Shown here: piece by piece, positions 35,290 through 40,826 of the stretch | Position numbering within the stretch: the stretch's first letter is position 1 | Layout: each line of letters starts with the position of its first letter | Virus record (IMG/VR): IMGVR_UViG_3300035181_000676 | Span: 1 to 40,826 of that record | Source: a virus | DNA length: 40,826 nucleotides | Strand: one strand, 5' to 3' | Made by a program: the position numbers and the translations under genes | The notes under the pieces: model-generated | The model's input: only the letters and a program-made list of their open reading frames with translations | Database searches by the model: none | Told to the model about the DNA's origin: nothing

Positions 35290-35367
35290 GGTGCTGATTT
35301 CCATAGTTCATTTAAACCCTTAACGGGAAGCTCCGAAGAACCCCGTGGGAGATCAGCACCCCGTTAA
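35290..35367 (-). ncRNA. Candidate structured leader RNA with pseudoknot
   Basis: On the leftward transcript two 8-9 bp helices interlock: 35290-35298 with 35352-35360 (GGTGCTGAT/ATCAGCACC) and 35320-35327 with 35360-35367 (TTAACGGG/CCCGTTAA). Their order makes an H-type pseudoknot. ACGGG (35323-35327) can instead pair with CCCGT (35342-35346), and CTCC (35331-35334) with GGAG (35348-35351), so two exclusive folds exist. It lies 40 nt upstream of the primase start. No known riboswitch class is recognised by eye. Confidence 0.5.
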
Positions 35368-35373
35368 AGATTT

Positions 35374-35435
35374 AGTATATTGTGCCATTTAAAAAGCACG
35401 GTTGTCAAGATAATTTAGTGTTACGAGCATGACAA
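35374..35435 (-). promoter_or_regulatory. Promoter region of the replication operon
   Basis: On the minus strand TTGTCA (35435-35430), a 17-nt spacer and TATCTT (35412-35407) form a plausible sigma70 promoter. A perfect TTGACA (35408-35403) overlaps its -10, but its nearest -10, TATACT (35379-35374), is 23 nt away, too far for a normal promoter. Either would start the leader RNA and the primase operon. Confidence 0.5.
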
Positions 35436-35464
35436 CAAATTGACTACACTGCTGTACACGCCAA

Positions 35465-35486
35465 AAAGCCCTAAAAATAGGGCTTT
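35465..35486 (-). terminator. Intrinsic terminator of the upstream leftward block
   Basis: TAGGGCTTT and AAAGCCCTA form a perfect 9-bp stem around four bases. On the minus strand the stem runs directly into a T-run, followed by GG, which is the classic form. It should stop transcription coming from 35771-39777 before the replication promoter. On the plus strand TATTTTTTATT follows after a few bases, so it may work both ways. Confidence 0.85.
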
Positions 35487-35543
35487 ATAAGGCTATTTTT
35501 TATTTGTGTACAAGTAGTCAATATATAAATAGATTGTAGAAAT

Positions 35544-35577
35544 AAAAAAAATAATTTGTATAAAAATTATTTTTTTT
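35544..35577. repeat. A8/T8 inverted repeat, 14-bp arms
   Basis: Bases 35544-35557 and 35564-35577 are perfect reverse complements, beginning with eight As and ending with eight Ts around a 6-nt centre. It is all A/T. It may act as a second bidirectional terminator or an easily melted site. Confidence 0.75.
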
Positions 35578-35770
35578 CTATAAAGGGTACAATGATTTTG
35601 ACTTGTACACGTGTACACAACCAAAACCACTTCAAACTCCCACGGTACCGTGCTTTGCCGTCATATTGAACTCTAATAGTCTGTGTACAACGATTAAGGT
35701 TTTCGACTTTTTATGAGTAATTATCGGTCGATTTACCCCATTTGCTAATTTAAGGTTATCTTTATATTCA

Positions 35771-35872
35771 TTATTTTGTAGCCTCATCTAACCAAACCCA
35801 GATCGAATACCATACAGCTATCACCATGACAATAGCTATCTCAACGTTATTATTTTCAAACCATTTTTTCAT
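35771..35872 (-). CDS. 33-aa single-pass membrane peptide
   Basis: The reading frame MKKWFENNNVEIAIVMVIAV continues to a 33-residue product with one hydrophobic span (about 10-28) and an acidic end. AAGGA lies 7 nt before the ATG, inside the end of the hexad-repeat gene, so the two are linked. It could sit in the inner membrane as a host-takeover or superinfection factor. No family is recognised. Confidence 0.55.
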   Translation of the reverse strand: MKKWFENNNVEIAIVMVIAVWYSIWVWLDEATK

Positions 35873-35874
35873 TT

Positions 35875-36843
35875 TTAGTCCTTAATTTCTTTTTCATCAG
35901 GTAATAAATTTAATAACCATGATTTATGTTTGCTCCACCATTCTAATGCACCATTATCCATCTCTTTTATTCTTTCATCATTAAAGCTCCTCCAATTCTC
36001 GATAGTATGTTTTTGACAACCGATTTTAAGCATTGATCCCCAACGGTGAATGTTATATTTAAGTCCACTTATAAAAATTAAAGCGGAGCCTTTATGGTTG
36101 AAAGATTCGATCCATTTACTGGCTTCGATACATGAACCCGCTTCGATCCATTCCCCTGCTTTGATCCATTTATCGGAGTTTATCCATCCACCAGATTCAA
36201 TCCACTCACCGGCTTCGATCCATTCACTGGCTTCTATTGATCCACCGGCTTCTATTGATCCACCGGCTTCGATCCATCTACCGACTTTGATCCGTTCACT
36301 GGAGTTGATCCATCCCCCTGCTTTGATTGACCCGTTAGATTCTATCGATCCCCCTGCTTTGATATATCTATCAGCTTTGATCGATCCTTTGGCTTTGATC
36401 GAGCCACTGGATTCAATCCATTCACCAGAGCTTATCCATCTTCCGGCTTCGATTGATCCGTCAACTTTGATGTATCTATCGGATTTGATTGATCCGCCGG
36501 TTTTGATATACCCATCGACCTCGATTGATCCGCCAGAATTAATTGATCTATCGGCTTCGATCCATTTACTGGAGCTTATCCATCCACCAGCTTCAATCGA
36601 GTCACCAGATTTGATCGATCTACAACCTTCGATTGATCCACCAGATTGGATCGATTCACTAACTTCTATTGACTCATTGGCTTCTATCCATCCACCGGCT
36701 TTGATTGTTCCCTCAACGTATAAACATTTGTCAAGTGAAAAATTGATGGAAAAATCAAAAGTTATTGATCCTTCATACACATAACGGTCATTTTCATTGA
36801 TTAGACCTTCGTAATCTTTATCTACTATTAATACATTTTCCAT
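35875..36843 (-). CDS. Hexapeptide-repeat (beta-solenoid) protein
   Basis: Of 322 residues, 45-248 are 34 uninterrupted six-residue units of the form x-[SWY]-I-[EKNS]-[ASV]-[GSD], for example GSIEAG, RWISSG, EWIEAG. Ile is at position 3 in every unit, which predicts a regular solenoid or filament-like fold. The N-terminal 44 residues and the Trp/Lys-rich C-terminal 74 residues (KSWLLNLLPDEKE) are unique and may cap it. The register differs from the classic left-handed helix. GAGG lies 9 nt before the ATG. The function is unknown. Confidence 0.8.
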   Translation of the reverse strand: MENVLIVDKDYEGLINENDRYVYEGSITFDFSINFSLDKCLYVEGTIKAGGWIEANESIEVSESIQSGGSIEGCRSIKSGDSIEAGGWISSSKWIEADRSINSGGSIEVDGYIKTGGSIKSDRYIKVDGSIEAGRWISSGEWIESSGSIKAKGSIKADRYIKAGGSIESNGSIKAGGWINSSERIKVGRWIEAGGSIEAGGSIEASEWIEAGEWIESGGWINSDKWIKAGEWIEAGSCIEASKWIESFNHKGSALIFISGLKYNIHRWGSMLKIGCQKHTIENWRSFNDERIKEMDNGALEWWSKHKSWLLNLLPDEKEIKD

Positions 36844-36844
36844 T

Positions 36845-37186
36845 TTAGTTTACCTCAAACATAACATTTGTCATGAACACTTGGATATTTTCAAGGGTGA
36901 ACATCTCCGATAATGGTAATGTTTTTCCCTCAGAATCAACTCCCCCCGCAACTACTAAGTTTCCAAATAATGGATCGGGGTAACCCATAACAAGACGACC
37001 ATAATTGTGCTTTAACAACCCCTCGTCATCTAAGAAGATTGATACCGGCTGACCTACCCAATCCAAACTTACCACATCGAAAAGAGACGATCCAATTAAA
37101 GGATAGTAGTCTTTGTAGGATTTAATATCCACCTCTTTTACAATTGTTCTTTTGTCCTCGTTAATCGTTACTTGAATTGCTCTCAT
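36845..37186 (-). CDS. DUF3846-like protein
   Basis: These 113 residues fit the DUF3846 layout: an N-terminal strand RAIQVTINEDK, then LIGSSLFDVVSLD, VSIFLDDEGLLK and a GNLVVAGGVDSEGKTLPLSE segment. This family is common in phages and plasmids and has no known role. It overlaps its upstream neighbour by ATGA. Confidence 0.75.
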   Translation of the reverse strand: MRAIQVTINEDKRTIVKEVDIKSYKDYYPLIGSSLFDVVSLDWVGQPVSIFLDDEGLLKHNYGRLVMGYPDPLFGNLVVAGGVDSEGKTLPLSEMFTLENIQVFMTNVMFEVN

Positions 37187-37449
37187 CTGATTTCTCCGTA
37201 TTTTAAAATTGAAAACATTGCTTGGCGAAACGCCACCTTATCCCCTACCTTGAATTCATGTAATTCTATCCATTCTTGATTACTCATATCGATAGAGTTA
37301 AACGTGAATGATGGGAATTCACCTATTACATAATTAAGCGTATGAGTAAAGCACATGGCTACCCATTGCTTCATCGATACTTGCTGAATTATAAACCATT
37401 GTTGATGTTTGTTACTACCCAAGTAACTAAATCCTTTTTTGATCGTCAT
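37183..37449 (-). CDS. Hypothetical early protein
   Basis: This 88-residue beta-rich protein has several Trp/Phe and a C-terminal EFKVGDKVAFRQA that resembles a small SH3-like strand. No family is recognised. AAGGAGGTG precedes the ATG, and the start overlaps the previous stop (ATGA). Confidence 0.65.
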   Translation of the reverse strand: MTIKKGFSYLGSNKHQQWFIIQQVSMKQWVAMCFTHTLNYVIGEFPSFTFNSIDMSNQEWIELHEFKVGDKVAFRQAMFSILKYGEIR

Positions 37450-38279
37450 TTGAACACCTCCTTTTCAAATTTTGACAAACTATCGTTATCATTAAGGGCA
37501 ATAAAGTTTTTATGTATAATAGGTGTCCCATAGCCGCTATTCGTAACTCCGATCTCTTCCATTAACTTAAAATGCCCTCGTCTAAAATAGGACGGACTTA
37601 ATACGGTACTGACTTTAGAATAATTTAATGGTTCGTTATAGTTTTTAACCTCCATAATTGTCATAAGTGTATTATGGTTCCTCATACACCTTCGTGTTGT
37701 AGATACCGCTTTTAAACTCACTTGAATATCATGATCTTCCAATATTCGGATAATTGCAATAAGTTTCGCCGCATTTTTAACAATGGTATCTTTATCTTGA
37801 ACCGCATTAAACGCCGCATTGAAATAAATATCGAGTTTTACTAATTCAACTTTGTTTACTACTGGTGTTAGCCATGTTTCCGGAACTCCAGATAATACTA
37901 AGCCAATATCAAAAAACTCTCCCGTTACATCGAATTTATAAGAGGTTAAAACATCTTTATACTGTTTTTTTAACTCTTTGACTTGAGCATTGGTATCTAT
38001 CTTAATTTTAGCTATCAAATCTTGATCTCCGGTATCCAAAAGATTGATGTACTCCCTCCATGTTTCAGTACCACTCCACTCACTTTCTTTCATTGATGCT
38101 AAATAACCTTCTCGTGTAGGTGCTGATCTTTCGATCATAAACTCTCTCCATTCGTGAAGACTTTTAATTTCCAATATCCGAATATCAGTTATTGCTTTCA
38201 TATCATCTTGATCAATAAAAGAAGGAACTTTTTTCAAATGTTTAAAAGGTATTGTAGGATGTTCGGTTATGATTTTCAT
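37446..38279 (-). CDS. DUF7192-type protein, degenerate CobT/VWA-like partner of the AAA ATPase
   Basis: These 277 residues contain the stretches LVLSGVPETWLTPV (about 129-142), LAKLIAIIRILEDH-like helices and IMEVKNYNEPLNYSKVSTVL, then PSYFRRGHFKLMEE (near 230-243). This is the layout of phage proteins that sit beside CobS/MoxR-like ATPases and look like decayed VWA proteins without a full MIDAS site. It lies 11 bases after the AAA gene and probably acts with it. AGGGGG lies 6 nt before the ATG. Confidence 0.7.
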   Translation of the reverse strand: MKIITEHPTIPFKHLKKVPSFIDQDDMKAITDIRILEIKSLHEWREFMIERSAPTREGYLASMKESEWSGTETWREYINLLDTGDQDLIAKIKIDTNAQVKELKKQYKDVLTSYKFDVTGEFFDIGLVLSGVPETWLTPVVNKVELVKLDIYFNAAFNAVQDKDTIVKNAAKLIAIIRILEDHDIQVSLKAVSTTRRCMRNHNTLMTIMEVKNYNEPLNYSKVSTVLSPSYFRRGHFKLMEEIGVTNSGYGTPIIHKNFIALNDNDSLSKFEKEVFK

Positions 38280-38290
38280 GGTTTACCCCC

Positions 38291-39349
38291 TTACCAATTA
38301 AATTCATCGTCAATAATTTCTTTATCCTCCGGAATATCATCTATTTCGATTTCATTAATCTCCGGTAATGGCTCTTTTTGAATATTTACTTTTGGAACCT
38401 CTTTAGGTTCTACTAAGGCTAATTCAACCGCCTTAGCTTTCATTTTATCTGTAATTGTTCGTAAGATAGACTTACGGGCATCATCACCCATCGCCTTAAT
38501 GATCGTCATTTCAATCACTGCATCGATGTTTACTCCGGCTCGTAATAGCTTTGCTCCATCATAGGATGATCGTGGCGTGATTACGATGTTATCGAGTTCT
38601 CGATCTGCTAATTTACGGCACTCTCTCACGATCTCAAGCCATCCATCATTATCTGTTAATCTTTTTTCTAAGTCTTCATCAAGTAGCCACTCAATTACAA
38701 CAAATCGGTCGATAGTTGCTTGATCAAGTTTATTCCGAGCTGTAAATCCACCACTTGCACCTCTCAAATTTGTGTTAGCGGTGCCTACGAAACGAAAATT
38801 TTTGTGAGCGTATAATACCTCTCCATTTGCGGGAGTTTCCAAAAATCCGTTTGAGATAGCACTATTCAACAATACAAGTACATTTGCGGAACACGCATCC
38901 ATTTCATCGGCTAAAAAAACTTTACCGTTTCTAAATGCATCCACAAAGGCCGATTCCCGATAAACCCCCATAGCATCCACAAATCCCAATAAGTCCGTTT
39001 TTGTGGTTTGGTTACTAAATGAAATAGATCCAAACTTTAGGCCCAATGCTTCCGCTATTTGAGTAACGGATTGAGATTTACTCAATCCGGCCCCTCCGGT
39101 AATCAATACGTTTAATCCCTTAATCGCTACAATTTGAAGGAGTTGTTCAAATTGTTTATGAACTAACGAAAACTTTTTCCCCTCTTTTTCCCCATCCAAT
39201 TTTATGGTGAGGATTTTTTGGGAATTTTTTGCTACATCTTCGAGCATATTTTTAATTTGCCCCTGAATGTCGATCTCTGCCATTTTTCCGGCAACAATTT
39301 CCCCGATAATTGGTGCAAGTGCTTTTCCCAATAAATCTGTATTTTCCAT
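38291..39349 (-). CDS. MoxR/CobS-like AAA+ ATPase
   Basis: The start is placed at ATG 39349 (352 residues), 8 nt after GGAGG, rather than the ATG at 39364, whose first codons contain that site. Walker A is GGAGLSKS (85-92), Walker B VFLADEMD (144-151), sensor 1 GTANTN (189-194), and the likely arginine finger lies in ATIDRF (211-216). The N-terminal 60 residues are helical and the C-terminus acidic. CobS/MoxR ATPases remodel or insert metal in partner proteins. The phage role is unknown. Confidence 0.88.
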   Translation of the reverse strand: MENTDLLGKALAPIIGEIVAGKMAEIDIQGQIKNMLEDVAKNSQKILTIKLDGEKEGKKFSLVHKQFEQLLQIVAIKGLNVLITGGAGLSKSQSVTQIAEALGLKFGSISFSNQTTKTDLLGFVDAMGVYRESAFVDAFRNGKVFLADEMDACSANVLVLLNSAISNGFLETPANGEVLYAHKNFRFVGTANTNLRGASGGFTARNKLDQATIDRFVVIEWLLDEDLEKRLTDNDGWLEIVRECRKLADRELDNIVITPRSSYDGAKLLRAGVNIDAVIEMTIIKAMGDDARKSILRTITDKMKAKAVELALVEPKEVPKVNIQKEPLPEINEIEIDDIPEDKEIIDDEFNW

Positions 39350-39372
39350 TTTTATAACCTCCAATTTTTTGA

Positions 39373-39612
39373 TTAAGTCCGTTTAAGTATTCCGTCATTT
39401 ATCCCGAATATATTAATGATCATGTTTTGTAGTTTACTCGTTGTCTTTGAGTAATATGCATTATCAAAATATCCTGATTTATCGCTGTAAATCAATGTTG
39501 AGTACGAGTAAATTTTATATTCCCCCTCCTCATATATCGCATGAGCACTATTCCCTGTAAATACTTTTTTTGCCGAAATAAAATTCGGCATCTCTTTATT
39601 TGTTACCTTCAT
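39373..39612 (-). CDS. DUF8033-like small phage protein
   Basis: These 79 residues with VFTGNSAHAIYEEGEYKIYSYSTL and AYYSKTTSKLQNMI match the pattern of small phage proteins in which a Tyr-rich strand is followed by YSKTTS. The role is unknown. AAAGGA lies 9 nt before the ATG. It is first in the block with the AAA ATPase. Confidence 0.6.
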   Translation of the reverse strand: MKVTNKEMPNFISAKKVFTGNSAHAIYEEGEYKIYSYSTLIYSDKSGYFDNAYYSKTTSKLQNMIINIFGINDGILKRT

Positions 39613-39641
39613 TTTTTTTGTCCTTTTATTGTTTTTTAATT

Positions 39642-39667
39642 GATTTAATTAAATCACCTTAATTAAG
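39642..39667. repeat. Two adjacent A/T palindromes
   Basis: GATTTAATTAAATC (39642-39655) is a perfect 14-bp palindrome, and CTTAATTAAG (39658-39667) a perfect 10-bp one, two bases apart. They overlap the end of the 42-aa gene. They may be a protein site. As a terminator they lack G/C pairs. Confidence 0.6.
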
Positions 39668-39777
39668 TAATACCCACACGCCATAATTAAATCCATAGCT
39701 TTAGAAACAAATTTTGCTTCAGTGTGGACAGTGTGAACATATCCAGCCCGATTCATGTAAGTAATCGCCATCATCAT
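39649..39777 (-). CDS. Small 42-aa early protein with three start codons in a row
   Basis: The frame starts with ATG at 39777, 39774 and 39771, and AAAGGGG (39788-39782) lies 4, 7 or 10 nt before them, so 39774 is the best start. The product contains MNRAGYVHTVHTEAKFVSKA. It is not recognised, but spacing and ribosome-binding site support expression. Its stop lies inside the palindrome at 39642-39655. Confidence 0.55.
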   Translation of the reverse strand: MMMAITYMNRAGYVHTVHTEAKFVSKAMDLIMACGYYLIKVI

Positions 39778-39785
39778 AACACCCC

Positions 39786-39835
39786 TTTAGTGATCAAATT
39801 AGATAACCGTGTGATTATCTTAAAACATCACTAAA
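39786..39835 (-). promoter_or_regulatory. Two-step hairpin overlapping a ribosome-binding site
   Basis: TTTAGTGAT/ATCACTAAA (39786-39794 and 39827-39835) enclose AGATAA/TTATCT (39801-39806 and 39815-39820), with equal 6-nt internal loops on both sides and an 8-nt tip. The outer stem runs into the AAAGGGG of the 42-aa gene, so folding could control its translation. As DNA it is a 50-bp dyad that a dimer could bind. Confidence 0.5.
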
Positions 39836-40092
39836 AAGTATTGTAGTGGTAATGCAACGGTTAAATATTTCCCGTGCATAGCTACAATAGTTTTTAATTT
39901 TAGGGTGTATATTCGCTCCACCCGCCTAAAATTTTCGTGTACTATTTCCCACGCCTCTCATGTTCAGCCTATACCCTTGAGAGGATTTATTAACAATAAA
40001 TTTTCAATTATCATGATAGTTGAGTTACTATCAAAACATCATTACATCATTTTTTATTAATTTGCCACTGCATTTATAAAAAATAAGATTAA

Positions 40093-40117
40093 TTTCGGTT
40101 ACAACACGTAACCGAAA
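40093..40117. promoter_or_regulatory. GTTAC-N5-GTAAC operator-like inverted repeat
   Basis: TTTCGGTTAC (40093-40102) and GTAACCGAAA (40108-40117) are perfect 10-bp arms with a 5-nt centre. The inner GTTAC-N5-GTAAC is the same as at 241-255. The two sites flank the 177-aa gene on the circular map, so both may be bound by its product. Confidence 0.6.
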
Positions 40118-40127
40118 ACGCCACAGT

Positions 40128-40172
40128 AAAGCGATAAAGGATAATTACACCGCTGTGCGCCTTTATCGCTTT
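40128..40172 (-). terminator. 13-bp perfect stem after the 177-aa gene
   Basis: AAAGCGATAAAGG (40128-40140) and CCTTTATCGCTTT (40160-40172) pair without error around a 19-nt loop. It lies just beyond the leftward stop at 40192. The leftward RNA continues TACTG then GTTTTC, so a T-run is nearly absent, but the stem is very stable. Confidence 0.6.
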
Positions 40173-40184
40173 ATAATAGCGTTC

Positions 40185-40202
40185 CCGCTCTTTAAAGAGC
40201 GG
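40185..40202 (-). terminator. 18-bp palindrome at the stop of the 177-aa gene
   Basis: CCGCTCTTTAAAGAGCGG is a perfect palindrome that includes the stop codon. Together with the larger stem at 40128-40172 it would block leftward transcription. It could also be a dimer site. Confidence 0.5.
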
Positions 40203-40725
40203 TTACCATTAAATTAATTTCGGCCTTACTTAAGCCTAATCCCTTGAGAGTATCAAATTTTGTTTTTAACCCTCTTTCTAAGATAAGCTTATTTGCTCGA
40301 TCATGTTTATAGTTAGTTATCACCTCTTTAACCTCACTTAAATATTCTTCCCCCTCGTCCTCTTTAACGTCAATATCCATTAACGAGTTCACCGTGCTTT
40401 TTTGAACAGAGCATAGATTTTCCGCTTGAGATAGCGTTAGTAATTCCTTACGAATTACATATCCGTCAACGAGCAATTTTTTAGCAAGTGTAACGGCCCG
40501 TTTAGTAAATGGATCAGAGTTTATTTTTTCGTCTGCGAGTAATTTAGTGAGCACCCATTTTTGAGCTAATCTTTTATTAGCAAAACTGATGTGACTTGCT
40601 TTTGCTTCGGAAATAATAAGTGCAATTATTTCGTTTATTACTGTCGCTCTAACGTCTTTAATCTTTTGAGCGTTAGCCGTCATTGTGAGGAGTTTATCAT
40701 TAAGTGCATTTAATACTGTTTTCAT
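40192..40725 (-). CDS. Putative autoregulated DNA-binding protein next to the origin region
   Basis: This 177-residue protein is helical and Lys-rich. Residues 100-117 (LSQAENLCSVQKSTVNSL) have helix-turn-helix spacing, but the match is modest. On the circular map its upstream DNA is 83-256, with two promoter candidates and an operator over one of them. A second like operator lies downstream, so self-control is plausible. It is the gene nearest to the repeats on this side and may control replication. Its first 27 codons lie in the terminal repeat. AAAGG lies upstream at a poor distance. Confidence 0.7.
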   Translation of the reverse strand: MKTVLNALNDKLLTMTANAQKIKDVRATVINEIIALIISEAKASHISFANKRLAQKWVLTKLLADEKINSDPFTKRAVTLAKKLLVDGYVIRKELLTLSQAENLCSVQKSTVNSLMDIDVKEDEGEEYLSEVKEVITNYKHDRANKLILERGLKTKFDTLKGLGLSKAEINLMVTAL

Positions 40726-40826
40726 TTTTTAGCCTTTTTGCCTTTTATTGCGATCGCATTGCCGCCGGTTGGATGATTAAGTCATCGACTTGGTTTCTAT
40801 GGTGTTATTATCTCACAACTTGGAAT
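40644..40826. repeat. Right copy of the 183-bp terminal direct repeat
   Basis: This is the second copy of the terminal repeat, ending exactly at the last base of the window. Here the coding part (40644-40725) is continuous with the full 177-codon gene, so this copy carries the intact gene start. In the left copy the same gene is cut after 27 codons. Confidence 0.95.

Larger units (their letters stand above)
35453..35689. promoter_or_regulatory. Cluster of TGTACA operator-like sites
   Basis: TGTACA occurs at 35453, 35507, 35604, 35612 and 35684. The pair at 35604-35617 forms the perfect palindrome TGTACACGTGTACA. Several share the longer form TTGTGTACAA or its complement. The spacing and density next to promoters suggest binding sites for a regulator, which could be the small helix-turn-helix protein at 26133-26399. 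Confidence 0.5.
35251..35770. other. Gene-free control region upstream of the replication operon
   Basis: These 520 bases hold no gene. They contain, from right to left in the direction of transcription, TGTACA-type operators (35453-35689), an A8/T8 hairpin (35544-35577), a strong leftward terminator (35465-35486), promoter candidates (35374-35435) and a folded leader RNA (35290-35367). It separates the upstream leftward gene block from the replication cassette and looks like its main switch. 35690-35770 shows nothing further. Confidence 0.6.
39778..40191. other. Gene-free region with several hairpins
   Basis: No gene is supported in these 414 bases. They hold the 39786-39835 dyad, a hairpin AATTTTAGG/CCTAAAATT (39896-39904 and 39925-39933), CCTCTCA/TGAGAGG (39954-39960 and 39978-39984), TATCATGATA near 40009, the 18-bp element shared with 285-302, an operator-like repeat and a terminator listed separately. 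It probably contains the promoter of the 39649-39777 and AAA block, but none is clear. Confidence 0.5.

Noticed and set aside
36050-36784. Plus-strand 244-codon open frame
   Set aside because: It is the mirror image of the hexapeptide repeats on the other strand. The long open frame follows from the 18-bp repeat composition, and it has no ribosome-binding site.
1-40826. T7-type RNA polymerase or integrase
   Set aside because: No product in the window shows the motifs. The phage seems to depend on host RNA polymerase and shows no sign of integration.

Overview
This window looks like one complete genome of a tailed, podovirus-type bacteriophage. It is A+T-rich, and its two ends carry the same 183 bp sequence with a single mismatch (1-183 = 40644-40826). 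It is therefore either a genome with short direct terminal repeats, as expected for T7-type packaging, or a circular map of about 40,643 bp cut once. I see no integrase, tRNA, T7-type RNA polymerase or host gene. The virion and lysis genes point to a Gram-negative host (T7-style internal ejection proteins, holins, endolysin, an esterase-bearing fibre). The host species cannot be read from the sequence.

Layout. Positions 83-1001 hold no gene. They contain a dense set of repeats that I read as the replication origin or a replication-control region: paired promoters with a GTTAC-N5-GTAAC operator, a 33-bp direct repeat, a 21-bp inverted repeat, a duplicated terminator-like unit, a 22-bp iteron array made of 11-bp half-units, and a 47-bp direct repeat. 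One small minus-strand gene (1002-1541) borders it. The late region runs rightward from 1580 to 24626 in near T7 order: small early-late proteins, portal, scaffold, major capsid protein (with its own consensus sigma70-type promoter upstream and a hairpin downstream), tail tubular proteins A and B, fibre with SGNH esterase, holin, endolysin, tailspike-like protein, a second 3TM holin-like protein, internal virion proteins of the gp14, gp15 and gp16 types, TerS and TerL.

The early/replication region runs leftward from 40725 to 24623 and converges on TerL. From its promoter-proximal end it has a possible autoregulated regulator, a block of small phage proteins with a MoxR/CobS-like AAA ATPase and its DUF7192-type partner, a DUF3846 protein, a protein made of 34 uninterrupted six-residue repeats, and a 33-residue membrane peptide. 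A strong terminator and a 500 bp control region follow, with TGTACA operators, promoters and a possible pseudoknot leader RNA. Then comes the replication cassette: prim-pol/helicase, DUF2800 nuclease, DUF2815 ssDNA-binding protein, family B DNA polymerase, SNF2-type helicase, VRR-NUC nuclease, a small helix-turn-helix protein, a zinc-ribbon dATP/dGTP diphosphohydrolase and an AP2-like protein.

How it works together. The replication cassette copies the genome, probably from the repeat region near the ends. Host RNA polymerase must transcribe both arms. The T7-like morphogenesis module builds the particle, and the holin/endolysin genes release it. The genome is thus a mosaic: a T7-type virion joined to a PolB/DUF2800/DUF2815/VRR-NUC replication module rather than the T7 PolA/RNA-polymerase module.
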